From positions 1 through 64,000 of the forward strand of contig NZ_JBGSRV010000006.1 in the NCBI RefSeq assembly GCF_041737375.1: a DNA stretch of 64,000 bases, written 5' to 3'. The position numbers and the translations under genes are program-made. How positions within the stretch are numbered: position 1 is the stretch's first letter; each line of letters starts with the position of its first letter. The notes beneath the pieces were generated by a model, which was not told the DNA's origin, ran no database searches, and was given only the letters and a program-made list of their open reading frames with translations. This DNA is from Vampirovibrio sp041737375 (lineage in GTDB: Bacteria; Cyanobacteriota; Vampirovibrionia; Vampirovibrionales; Vampirovibrionaceae). Positions 24,905 through 33,340 of this stretch are shown piece after piece.

Positions 24905-25293
24905 AAAGCCTCGGTGCTGATGGCTTGAAGCGCCAGCTCATCTCCCGGCTGGGTGCCACTTTGTTCGATGGTTCCAGCGCTTAGCTCCAACACCACCTTG
25001 CCACCCCGCACGAACTTTGAAATACGCCAGGGCTTCATGCGCTGCACCAGATGAAGCACCTGCCCTTCCTGATTTAAAAAGATGGCATCAAACTCAACCC
25101 GCATAAAAAAAGAGTGGATATCCTGACACGGCACAATCCAGAGGCCAAAACCCTGCGGAATCACCGGCTTTCCCATCAGCCCCACCAGTCTTTTAAAATA
25201 AGTGTCCGCTTTACGAACCTGGCTAGCCACCACCGTATTTCGGGTTTTATTAATCACCTCATAGCCCATGTTTTGGCCCACTTTCCCATTCAC
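24901..25293 (-). CDS. DUF192 family protein
   Basis: A 122-130-residue DUF192 domain protein. Characteristic blocks: RLVGLMGKPVIPQGFGLWIVP, HSFFMRVEFDAIFLN, then PWRISKFVRGGKVVLELSAG and a final GD. The start is unclear: GTG 25293 has GTAGGA directly adjacent, while ATG 25269 lacks a ribosome binding site. Members are small beta-barrel proteins, many secreted in other phyla; this one has no signal peptide. Function in the family is not established. Confidence 0.85.
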   Translation of the reverse strand: MNGKVGQNMGYEVINKTRNTVVASQVRKADTYFKRLVGLMGKPVIPQGFGLWIVPCQDIHSFFMRVEFDAIFLNQEGQVLHLVQRMKPWRISKFVRGGKVVLELSAGTIEQSGTQPGDELALQAISTEAF

Positions 25294-25649
25294 TCCTACA
25301 GATTCATTACCTCTATTATAGGACAGGGCGGGATTTGAAGGGCTTTGTCATACACCCTTTGGCCGATGGGTCTCGTCCAAAAAACTGATCTACCAGCCCA
25401 GAATATCCAACCTTCAGATGATGAGCATGTATAAAAAGCTGGGATATGATACTAACAGGATTACATTAAATAAACGAGTGTTAAGGACGGAATCGGTAGG
25501 CTATTTGAACCCGGCCGCGAGTAGGACGCCCACCGGGTGGATTCAGGAAAGTACGTGGTTTGATTCTAAATTTTGATTTTAAATATCGATCCAATTTTTT
25601 CAAATTTTGTGGAAGTGTGTCAGGAGAGCTTTAGGAGATTACAAGCAGT
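25294..25649. other. Leader/intergenic region before the NarL-type regulator
   Basis: No gene in about 355 bp. There is a GC-rich block near 25500-25545 with CACCGGGTGG-type self-complementarity, then an A/T-rich run with several TTTTAAA/ATTTT elements up to AGGAG before 25650. A structured 5-prime leader is possible; I do not recognise a known riboswitch. Confidence 0.35.
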
Positions 25650-26360
25650 ATGATTAGACGGACGCAGTCCTCGGAAACCACCGTGTTTATCGTGGACGAT
25701 AACGCCAATCACAGCGCAGGCATTAAACAGTTACTGGAATTACAATCGGATTACCATTTGGCCGGTATCGCCACCAACGGCGAGGAAGCCATTAAACGCC
25801 TGGCCGACGCCAATGTGGACATTGTGCTAATGGATATGAGCATGCCCGAAGTAGACGGCGTGGCTGCTATTCAGCAAATCATGGCGGTTAATCCCAACTT
25901 AAAAATTCTGGCCCTCACTGGCTATGATGATTCTGACCTGATTTTTCGGGCCATGAAAAACGGCGCCAAAGGCTATATTTTAAAAACCATGGTGACTTCT
26001 CAACTCATTGCGGCCATTGAAGAAGTGTTAAACGGCAAAGTGTACTTACCGCCCATTTTAGCCACCAAGTTTTTTGATGAATTCCAGGCCCGCATTGGCA
26101 AAGCCAGCCGCCCCGATCCTACCAAACAGGCGTTGCTGGGCTATCTCACTTCCCGTGAAAAAGAAGTGCTGAAACTACTAACCGACGGCATTACCTACAA
26201 AGGCGTGGCCGATAAACTGGTAATTAGCGAAACCACGGTTAAAACCCATGTAAACAACATTTTCCAGAAGCTCCAGGTCAACGACCGTACCCAAGCGGTT
26301 TTGTACGCCTTGAGATACGGTTTGGTGGACAACGGCTCTCCTGCCCAAATGGCCGGGTAA
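25650..26360 (+). CDS. NarL/LuxR-type response regulator
   Basis: A 236-residue DNA-binding regulator. The receiver domain (about residues 10-130) has the acidic pair in VFIVDDN, phospho-Asp in VLMDMSMPE, the Thr switch in ALTGYDD and Lys in YILKTM. A LuxR-type helix-turn-helix follows (about 165-225: YLTSREKEVLKLLTDG, then ISETTVKTHVNNIFQKLQV). The sensor kinase at 26478 on the same strand is the likely partner, though a hairpin at 26429-26460 separates them. AGGAG lies about 13 bases from the ATG. Confidence 0.93.
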   Translation: MIRRTQSSETTVFIVDDNANHSAGIKQLLELQSDYHLAGIATNGEEAIKRLADANVDIVLMDMSMPEVDGVAAIQQIMAVNPNLKILALTGYDDSDLIFRAMKNGAKGYILKTMVTSQLIAAIEEVLNGKVYLPPILATKFFDEFQARIGKASRPDPTKQALLGYLTSREKEVLKLLTDGITYKGVADKLVISETTVKTHVNNIFQKLQVNDRTQAVLYALRYGLVDNGSPAQMAG

Positions 26361-26428
26361 CGGCTCCGGTTTTTAGCGAACCCACACACCGCTTCCCACA
26401 AGTTATATAATAGGATCAAACCCCTGAT

Positions 26429-26465
26429 GAAATCCCCCGGCTCTGCCGCCTGGGGATTTCATTTT
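26429..26465 (+). terminator. Terminator between response regulator and kinase
   Basis: GAAATCCCC (26429-26437) pairs perfectly with GGGGATTTC (26452-26460), followed by ATTTT. It ends 13 bp before the kinase GTG, so the kinase needs read-through or its own start. Confidence 0.7.
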
Positions 26466-26477
26466 GAAAAATTATGA

Positions 26478-27794
26478 GTGAGTGCATTGAAACAAAGCGT
26501 GCAAAAAATCCAGCTAGATGGACTGTTTGGGCATCTGTGCTCGTCCACGGGCATGTATTCCCGTGAAACTTTCCAAAGCCTGTATAGCTGTATTACCCGT
26601 ATGGTTCGGGATCATCGCATGCCGGGTTTTGTGATTACCCGCACCTTAAAAGATGAAACCTTTGAAACAATGGCCCACGCTCTGGACGAGATCCCGGAAG
26701 TGCCCCTGTTTCGGCTGAACCAGCCAGATTTATTTCCCTCGGGAACCGGCATTTGTGATCAAACCGGTTTTTTAATCGTACTCACCAATCGACTGTGTGC
26801 CACCCTGTTCTGGTCGGCGGCCACTCATGCCACTTATCGCATGTACGAGGGGGGGTGGACCTTTCATCCGGGGGACACCCGCACCATTGCGGGGCATTTA
26901 ATTGCCCATTTAAATCAACCTGAGCTAGATCAACTGCTGAAAGAAACCAGCGTGGATCGTCGTTATGACGACAAGCTGAATGTGCTGATCACCTCACTGG
27001 TGCATGGTTTGGAAAACCGAAACCGGGAGCTGACCGTCGCCTTGGATCAACTGCAACTTTTAAACAAACGCAACGTGGATACCGAACGGCTGGCCGCCAT
27101 TGGGCAACTCTCTTCCGTGATTGCCCACGAAATACGAAACCCGCTGGGCTTGATTGATTTATACGCCAAATTAACCGAGGATCATCTGGGTCAACTGGAC
27201 TTGGAAACACAGGCCGCAAAGAAAGAACTGCTGCTCAAAAACCTGTCCCTCATTCGTCAGGCCACCGGCAGCTTGGAAACCATTTTATCGGAACTGACCA
27301 ACTACTCCCGCCCCCTGCAACTGCACCCAAAACCCGCCGATTTGGTCGCGCTGGTGCAAGATTTGTGTGAGTTCTATCGCCCTTCTTATCTGGAAAAATC
27401 GGTGCAGCTGGAAGTTTCCCAAAACCCACAAGCAGTCTGGCTGGAGCTGGACACCGAAAAAATTCGACAAGCCTTGATTAACCTGCTGAAAAACGCGCTG
27501 GAAGCGTCTGGGGCTGGCATGACCGTGCAGGTGCGTGTGGAGGCCCCCGTGGATGCCCCTCAGGTTTGCGTCAAGGTTATCGATCAAGGCAATGGCATCA
27601 GCCCGCAACACATCAACAAGCTGTTTACTCCTTATTTTTCCACCAAAGGCAGTGGCACCGGGTTAGGATTGGCCCACAGCCGAAAAATTTTACTGGCTCA
27701 CGGGGGAACTGTGGAACTTTTATCCAGTGTTCCCGGTCAGGGCAGTGTTTTCGCCCTGATTTTGCCCAAAAACACAATGGATTCCATCTTATGA
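26478..27794 (+). CDS. Soluble sensor histidine kinase
   Basis: A 438-residue kinase with no membrane segment. The N-terminal 170 residues form a sensor region of unknown type (PSGTGICDQTGFLIVLTNR, then TLFWSAATHATYRMYEGGW), possibly related to DICT-like input domains. A coiled region leads to the HisKA box VIAHEIRNPLGLIDLYAKL (phospho-His about residue 216). The HATPase domain has NLLKNALEAS, DQGNGIS and GSGTGLGLAHSRKI. The start is GTG 26478; a nearby ATG is out of frame. It probably signals to the NarL-type regulator just upstream. Its stop overlaps the ATG of the following lipoprotein (ATGA). Confidence 0.93.
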   Translation: MSALKQSVQKIQLDGLFGHLCSSTGMYSRETFQSLYSCITRMVRDHRMPGFVITRTLKDETFETMAHALDEIPEVPLFRLNQPDLFPSGTGICDQTGFLIVLTNRLCATLFWSAATHATYRMYEGGWTFHPGDTRTIAGHLIAHLNQPELDQLLKETSVDRRYDDKLNVLITSLVHGLENRNRELTVALDQLQLLNKRNVDTERLAAIGQLSSVIAHEIRNPLGLIDLYAKLTEDHLGQLDLETQAAKKELLLKNLSLIRQATGSLETILSELTNYSRPLQLHPKPADLVALVQDLCEFYRPSYLEKSVQLEVSQNPQAVWLELDTEKIRQALINLLKNALEASGAGMTVQVRVEAPVDAPQVCVKVIDQGNGISPQHINKLFTPYFSTKGSGTGLGLAHSRKILLAHGGTVELLSSVPGQGSVFALILPKNTMDSIL

Positions 27795-29005
27795 AAATTG
27801 TAATCCGCTCGGAAAGGGTCTGGCTACCCAATATTCGGCTCTCTTTCAACAGCCTGCTGATGATTTTATTATTGCTGAACGTGGGAGTGGGCTTGAGTGG
27901 CTGTGATCTAAAACTGCCTGCCATGCCCTGGGATCCCCCAGTAGAAACCAAAGATCCCAAAGCCGAAGAGGCCGCTAAAGCTGAAGAAGAAGACGAGGAA
28001 GAGGCTGAGCCCGCCGCCCCGCTGGATGAAACGGCCCTGCTGCCAGAATCCATGCGGCAACTGCCTTACGAAGAAGTGACCCTGCCCTTACCGGATCAAT
28101 TGCTTTTATACGGCAGGTTATATGACCCCAGCCTGACCGAGCGGGGAGAAAACGAGTTTGCGGACCCCGAAGAGTATCAGGGGACCAAGTACCCGCTGAT
28201 TATTTTGCTGCACGGCTTAAACCGGAGCCATCTGGCCTGGGGCGACTTACCAGCCACCCTCACCAAGGCGGGCTACGCCGTGTTTGCGGTGGATTTAAGA
28301 GGCCACGGCAAAAGCGCCATCACCACCTGGAAGCGCCGGGTGAACTGGCGCTACATGAAACCCGAACAGTGGACCACCCTGCACCGGGATGTCACTCAGG
28401 TGATCAGCTTTTTTAAAAAAGGAGAAGACTACCCGGAAGTGGACGGCAATCAGGTGGCCATCATCGGGGAAAAGCTGGGGGCCAATATCGGCACCTTCGC
28501 CGCCAAATATAACCCGGAAGTAAAAGCACTGGTGCTAATCTCGCCGGGATTAGAGTTTAAAGGCATTGACGCCAGCCGGGGCTTGCTGGATTACGAGAAC
28601 AATACCCTGATTATGAGCAATCAGGACTTCAAGGATTCTCACACCCAGGCCCGACATTTGTACAACTGGATTATTGGCCCCAAAACCCTGCAAGTTTACG
28701 AAAAAATTGGCGAAGGGGCCGATATGCTAACCAATCAGCCCAGCGTGGCCATTCAAATTCAGGACTGGCTGGCCAAATCCCTGGCCCCCGTGGGAGGCCC
28801 GGCGCCCGAATCCGCGGTGACCACCGGAAAAGAGGCTGAAGCCATTATTCAGGATGAAAAGCCGCTGGAAACCGGCCATAATAGCGCAGCCGCCCAACAC
28901 GATGTCCCCAACCAAGCCCAACCCCCAGCAGCCCCCAAGGCAGCAGGGCCGCCAGTCCCCCCTGCGGGTCATGCTTCTGCCGCCACCAAAACCGGCAAGC
29001 ATTAA
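27791..29005 (+). CDS. Lipoprotein with alpha/beta-hydrolase fold lacking the nucleophile serine
   Basis: A 404-residue protein starting at ATG 27791, which overlaps the kinase stop. A lipoprotein signal ends in LSGC (Cys about residue 37), followed by an acidic linker rich in Glu/Ala. The hydrolase core has LIILLHGLNRSHLAW (oxyanion strand) and VFAVDLRGHGKS, but the expected nucleophile elbow G-x-S-x-G reads GEKLG, with Lys in place of Ser. After the core comes a Pro/Ala-rich tail (about residues 330-404). It may be a non-enzymatic binding protein, perhaps serving the coupled kinase as an envelope sensor; that role is inference. Confidence 0.8.
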   Translation: MKIVIRSERVWLPNIRLSFNSLLMILLLLNVGVGLSGCDLKLPAMPWDPPVETKDPKAEEAAKAEEEDEEEAEPAAPLDETALLPESMRQLPYEEVTLPLPDQLLLYGRLYDPSLTERGENEFADPEEYQGTKYPLIILLHGLNRSHLAWGDLPATLTKAGYAVFAVDLRGHGKSAITTWKRRVNWRYMKPEQWTTLHRDVTQVISFFKKGEDYPEVDGNQVAIIGEKLGANIGTFAAKYNPEVKALVLISPGLEFKGIDASRGLLDYENNTLIMSNQDFKDSHTQARHLYNWIIGPKTLQVYEKIGEGADMLTNQPSVAIQIQDWLAKSLAPVGGPAPESAVTTGKEAEAIIQDEKPLETGHNSAAAQHDVPNQAQPPAAPKAAGPPVPPAGHASAATKTGKH

Positions 29006-29068
29006 GGCCCATTAGGCCCATGCCTTGACCTGAGTACTTGGGTCTTATTTGTTGGTGTGGGTGGGGGC

Positions 29069-29932
29069 TTATCTGGAAAGCACCGGTATGGTCACCACGG
29101 CAGGCGGTTTCATGGCCAAGGCCTGAAAGGGCATACGCCGACTGGTTTCGAAAAAAAGCTGGGGTTCTGAGGTTACAAAATAGTCCACCTCGGCCACCGA
29201 ACGTTCAACGGTACGAGGAACGGCCAACTGATGCGCATCCAGTAGCCTTTTGGCCTCCACGGCCATAAAAGCGGCCGGATCCAAAATATCGGCATTGGGT
29301 GACAAAGCAGCCACCTGATCCAGCACATACGGATAATGGGTACAGCCCAGAACAATGGCTTGAGCCTCTCTATCCTGCAAGGGGCGCAAATATTGGCGCA
29401 ACAGGGATTCGCAAACGGGGGTATGTCCCTTCCCCGCTTCAATCAGGCTGGCCAAATTATCGCAGCCCACCTGAGACAGATTGATGGGGGCGTTTAACTG
29501 ATCCAGTAAAATTTGATACCGGTTAGAAGCCACCGTGGCTGGCGTTGCCATCACCCCAACCGTGGTGTACTTGCCTTCGGTAGCCAGCCAGCGACAAATA
29601 GGGGTCACCGGATCCACAAAGGGAATACCCACAAACTGGCCAAACAGTTGGGGCGCTACAGAGGCCGCCGTATTGCAGGCCACCACCACCATTTTAACCT
29701 GATGAGCTGACACCAGCCAGTTCAGGCAATCCGAGAAATAAGCCGTGACTTGAGACTGGGTTTTTTCCCCGTAAGGCATGTGCAAGGTATCGCCCAGGTA
29801 CACAAAACGCTCATTGGGCAAGGTTTGCATCAGGCGATCCAAAACCCGCAATCCTCCCAACCCGGAATCGAACACGCCAATAGGGGTATTGGGATGGGCT
29901 TGCTTGGATTGCGCTATGGGGGAATCGGTCAT
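29069..29932 (-). CDS. murI: Glutamate racemase
   Basis: Interconverts L- and D-glutamate for peptidoglycan. The 287-residue product has GVFDSGLGGLRVL, the first catalytic cysteine in VVACNTAAS, and the second in VLGCTHYPY, with the usual spacing of about 110 residues. A short Gln/Pro-rich N-terminal extension precedes the conserved start. It begins 11 bp after the amidase gene on the same strand, so the two form a cell-wall operon. Confidence 0.96.
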   Translation of the reverse strand: MTDSPIAQSKQAHPNTPIGVFDSGLGGLRVLDRLMQTLPNERFVYLGDTLHMPYGEKTQSQVTAYFSDCLNWLVSAHQVKMVVVACNTAASVAPQLFGQFVGIPFVDPVTPICRWLATEGKYTTVGVMATPATVASNRYQILLDQLNAPINLSQVGCDNLASLIEAGKGHTPVCESLLRQYLRPLQDREAQAIVLGCTHYPYVLDQVAALSPNADILDPAAFMAVEAKRLLDAHQLAVPRTVERSVAEVDYFVTSEPQLFFETSRRMPFQALAMKPPAVVTIPVLSR

Positions 29933-29943
29933 TCAGGGTTCTA

Positions 29944-31917
29944 CTACTTTGCTTTGGCGGAGACTCTGGTTTTCAAATAGTCTACAACACCATCCGCAAT
30001 CGCACGAGCGGTTTTGGATTTGCGCTCAAAGCCCTGCAAAGCGGTCAATTCGGAAGGGTTGGACACATAGCCGACCTCACACAAAATAGCGGGAACGCTG
30101 GTGTGGTGAATGACATAGAACATGGCCTTTTTCACCCCGCCATCCCGAGCGCCCACATTATTAATTTCACGGGCATGTACTTTGCGAGCAAAGGCCACGC
30201 TTTGAGGGGTATAGTAATAGGTTTCAATGCCATTGGCGGCAGCGTTTACAGAAGCATTGTGGTGAATACTGATAAATAAATCCGGGTGAATCTGATTGGT
30301 AATAGCCGTGATTTTGGGAAGGGGCAAAAACTCATCGGTGCTGCGGGTCATGTACACTTTAAAGCCTTTGGCTTCCAAAGCATCTCGCACCATCATGGCC
30401 AATGCCAGGTTCAAATCTTTCTCGTTAGATCCGCCACGCATGGCCCCATAATCTTTGCCGCCATGGCCAGCGTCAACCACAATGCGGGCTGGAAAAGGGG
30501 CTTTGCCAGCAGCGCCCAACCCGGCAATATTGGGAAACGCAGAACTGGCTGCCGCAACCGCATCCACCGAAATTTGAAGCTCTAGCACCTTACCGTCATC
30601 GGAAACCGTGGGAATCACTTTGGTGCCGGGACGGGCGAAATCAATGGCCAGCTTGCTATTGGGTTGTCCTTCGTTTAAAGGTTCCAGTCGCATTTTTTCA
30701 ATTTCGGGGTAAAGGCGGGCATCAAAACCAATATTGGTCGGATTAGCCGCCTGATTCAACAGATCTAAAACCAATCGATCGTCTTTTTTCAGAAAGCGAT
30801 GCACAATGGGCGTACTGGCCGCCAGCCGTAAAACGGTATTGTTGCCTTCCCGCTTTAAATCAATACTTTGCACTTCTCCCAGCCGAGTGTTGGCCGATAA
30901 CTTGGTAATGGAAGTAGAGGAATAAGGGCTAATGGCTAACAGGTTTTTTTCGCCACCATGATAAATGGCCTCACACTGCTCAGGGTCGTTGCCCTCAATT
31001 ACAATTCGCACTGTTTTATCATCAAACTGGCCCACCCGAATTTGTCGAATATCCTGAGCTTTGGTGGAAATGGGCTCCAGCAAATCCCGGCTGCGCAAAA
31101 CGGCATCATCCAGTTCCAAAACCAGACGATTGGGTTCCGTTAAGTTAAAGCGGTTTTTAATACGCAGGGTGGCGCCGGGTTCTGCTTGCACAAACAGTTT
31201 GTTATCCCGAAAGTACACATCTTCCACAATGGCGACACCCGGCGCTACAGGCACATCCAACACCGTTTTTTGAGCCGCCGAAGCAAGCGCGGCGTCTGGC
31301 CTTCTCAGTACCAGCGGCGGGGTGGGTGGGTACTTGGTAATCATAGCCGTGGCAGGTTTAGCAACCGGTGGTAAAGGCTGAGCCACTTTGCCAATGGGTG
31401 TTTTTGCAAAACTGGTGGAGGCAATTTGAGCAGGGGTCATGGCCATGGGCGTAGCGCCTGCCAATTTCAGGGCCGCGCCCTCAAACTCAGGACTGAGACG
31501 GGCCAAGGTCTGGCTGTCATTCACATACACAATGGCCCGAACCGAGCTGTAAAAAGCACTGTGTGTCTCCACCAGCTCAACCCGATCAATGCCATTCTGG
31601 TTAACTAGAAAGATTTTTTGGCCCCCCGCCAAACGTGCGTTGGGAATATCCAGCAAAATGCGATAGGGGGAAGGCAGTTTTAGCACCGAAAAATTTCGGG
31701 TTTCCGTGCCACTAAACGGGCGATTGGCATCCAGCGTGAGGCCACTGCCATCCGAGTTCAGGCGAACCCCGACAATGCCAAGCGCGCTCGGCTGAGTTTC
31801 GGTTCGGTGGCTTTTGGCCCAGGCGGCGCTATTGAGGTCCCCCATCCCTGAACCACACAGAACAGCAACGGCAAAAGCGGCACTAAACAAACGCTTGATT
31901 CGGGGTGAACACACCAT
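29944..31917 (-). CDS. N-acetylmuramoyl-L-alanine amidase with AMIN domains
   Basis: Periplasmic zinc amidase that removes stem peptides from peptidoglycan, usually for daughter-cell separation. The 657-residue product has a signal peptide (RLFSAAFAVAVLCGSG), then about three AMIN-type beta domains (roughly residues 45-155, 220-330 and 345-450) that target septal wall or pili. The C-terminal Amidase_3 domain (about 475-655) has the zinc ligands in VVDAGHGGKDYG, NEKDLNL and SIHHNA, and the catalytic Glu in CEVGYVSNP. GGGAGA precedes the ATG. Three AMIN units is more than the usual one or two. murI follows in the same transcript. Confidence 0.93.
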   Translation of the reverse strand: MVCSPRIKRLFSAAFAVAVLCGSGMGDLNSAAWAKSHRTETQPSALGIVGVRLNSDGSGLTLDANRPFSGTETRNFSVLKLPSPYRILLDIPNARLAGGQKIFLVNQNGIDRVELVETHSAFYSSVRAIVYVNDSQTLARLSPEFEGAALKLAGATPMAMTPAQIASTSFAKTPIGKVAQPLPPVAKPATAMITKYPPTPPLVLRRPDAALASAAQKTVLDVPVAPGVAIVEDVYFRDNKLFVQAEPGATLRIKNRFNLTEPNRLVLELDDAVLRSRDLLEPISTKAQDIRQIRVGQFDDKTVRIVIEGNDPEQCEAIYHGGEKNLLAISPYSSTSITKLSANTRLGEVQSIDLKREGNNTVLRLAASTPIVHRFLKKDDRLVLDLLNQAANPTNIGFDARLYPEIEKMRLEPLNEGQPNSKLAIDFARPGTKVIPTVSDDGKVLELQISVDAVAAASSAFPNIAGLGAAGKAPFPARIVVDAGHGGKDYGAMRGGSNEKDLNLALAMMVRDALEAKGFKVYMTRSTDEFLPLPKITAITNQIHPDLFISIHHNASVNAAANGIETYYYTPQSVAFARKVHAREINNVGARDGGVKKAMFYVIHHTSVPAILCEVGYVSNPSELTALQGFERKSKTARAIADGVVDYLKTRVSAKAK

Positions 31918-32104
31918 GCTGATATCTCCCTGATTGGATGATTGAACCTGCTAACTCTGTTTTACAAATCGTTTTTTTGACAAACACCCTTTGAAGCCAC
32001 ACGCAATGAGAATTTAAGGTTAACCGAGAGAGAAGCGCCCTTAACTGACAAGGTTTTTAAGGTGAAGCCCACACTCCAGAAAGGTTAACACTATATTAAG
32101 TGTA

Positions 32105-32139
32105 GCGGTTTTAGGGCTGAAAAGGAAGCCCTAAACCGC
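32105..32139. repeat. Inverted repeat between pilT and the amidase gene
   Basis: GCGGTTTTAGGGCT and AGCCCTAAACCGC form an almost perfect 13-bp stem around a nine-base loop. On the plus strand AAAAAG follows; on the minus strand no T-run follows, so it is not a standard terminator in either direction. A second small inverted repeat (ACACT-ATATTA-AGTGT) lies just before it at about 32087-32102. Confidence 0.5.
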
Positions 32140-32173
32140 AAAAAGAATCCGCAGAGAGGGTTTAGACTCATCC

Positions 32174-33340
32174 CTAAAAACTATTCGTCCCGTGAAAAGC
32201 CCCCCGCAACATCTGCTGAAGTTCCGACGAATTTTCAGAGATACTCAAGGCGTCCTCAGCTGTAATAAGCTGGTTACGATACGCCCAATACAAGGCATTG
32301 TTGAGGCTGCGAACCCCTTCAAACTCAGCGTTGTTGAGCAACTGATAAATTTCACCCATCTCGTCTCTCAAAATATAATCGCGAATGGCGGGAGAAACCA
32401 CCATCACTTCGGCCACAGCCAAACGGCCTTTGCCTTCCGCTTTTTTAACCAGACGCTGAGAAATGGTGCCCTGCAAAACACCGGCCAGCTGATTGCGAAT
32501 AGGCTCTCGCTCGTAAGGTTCAAAGGCATTGATAATACGGTTGATGGTTTGTACGGAATCGGTGGTGTGCAAGGTGGAAAAAACCAGGTGACCGGTTTCA
32601 GCGGCATGCAAGGCAGCCATCATGGTTTCCCGATCCCGCATTTCTCCAATCAGCATTACATCAGGATCCTGACGCAAGGCGTATTTAATGCCGTTGGGAA
32701 AACTGTCGGTATCCAAACCAAGCTGCCGCTGGGTCACCACACACTGATCGCTTTGGTACAGGTACTCCACCGGATCTTCCAGAGTTACGATATGCTTACT
32801 TTGGGTGCGGTTAATGGTGTTTAATAAAGCCGCCAGCGTGGTGGACTTACCCGAACCCGTGGGACCCGTTACCAGTACCAGCCCTTTGTTCAAATCCGCA
32901 AAGCGACTGACCACGGCAGGATGCCCCAACTCTTCCAGGGTAGGAATTTTCAGGGTAATCAAACGCATTACCAAGCCGATACGGCCCATTTCGTAAAACA
33001 GGTTGACCCGAAAACGGCAGATGTTATCCAGCATAAAGCTGAAGTCGAAGTCGGTTTTATTTTTCAGCCGAGGCAGAATTTTATCGGGAATAATGCTTTT
33101 GGCAAATTGCTGAATGGCCATTTCGGTCAAAGGTGGCATTTTGGTACGGGTAATATCGCCATCTTTCCGCATCACCGGCGGTGAACCCACCCGGAGATGA
33201 ATGTCGGAAACCCCTTGAGCAACCGCCATTCGCAAAAAAGTATCCAGATCCAGAGCAGACGGCTCCGCAGGTCCGGCGGCGATGATTTGCTTTGGCACAT
33301 TACTGTCGTTTAGAGAAGAAGACGTGGGATCGACGCTCAT
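32174..33340 (-). CDS. pilT: Type IV pilus retraction ATPase PilT
   Basis: Hexameric cytoplasmic ATPase that depolymerises type IV pili and drives twitching. The 388-residue product shows an N-terminal PAS-like region (SDIHLRVGSPPVMRKDG), Walker A GPTGSGKS (about residue 165), the Asp box (TLEDPVEYLY), Walker B PDVMLIGEMRD (about 225), the His box (TGHLVFSTLHTTD) and a PilT-type C-terminus (AIRDYILRDE). Its ATG overlaps the serS stop, so it is coupled to serS. No pilus structural genes apart from the Flp-like pilin are in the window. Confidence 0.95.
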   Translation of the reverse strand: MSVDPTSSSLNDSNVPKQIIAAGPAEPSALDLDTFLRMAVAQGVSDIHLRVGSPPVMRKDGDITRTKMPPLTEMAIQQFAKSIIPDKILPRLKNKTDFDFSFMLDNICRFRVNLFYEMGRIGLVMRLITLKIPTLEELGHPAVVSRFADLNKGLVLVTGPTGSGKSTTLAALLNTINRTQSKHIVTLEDPVEYLYQSDQCVVTQRQLGLDTDSFPNGIKYALRQDPDVMLIGEMRDRETMMAALHAAETGHLVFSTLHTTDSVQTINRIINAFEPYEREPIRNQLAGVLQGTISQRLVKKAEGKGRLAVAEVMVVSPAIRDYILRDEMGEIYQLLNNAEFEGVRSLNNALYWAYRNQLITAEDALSISENSSELQQMLRGAFHGTNSF

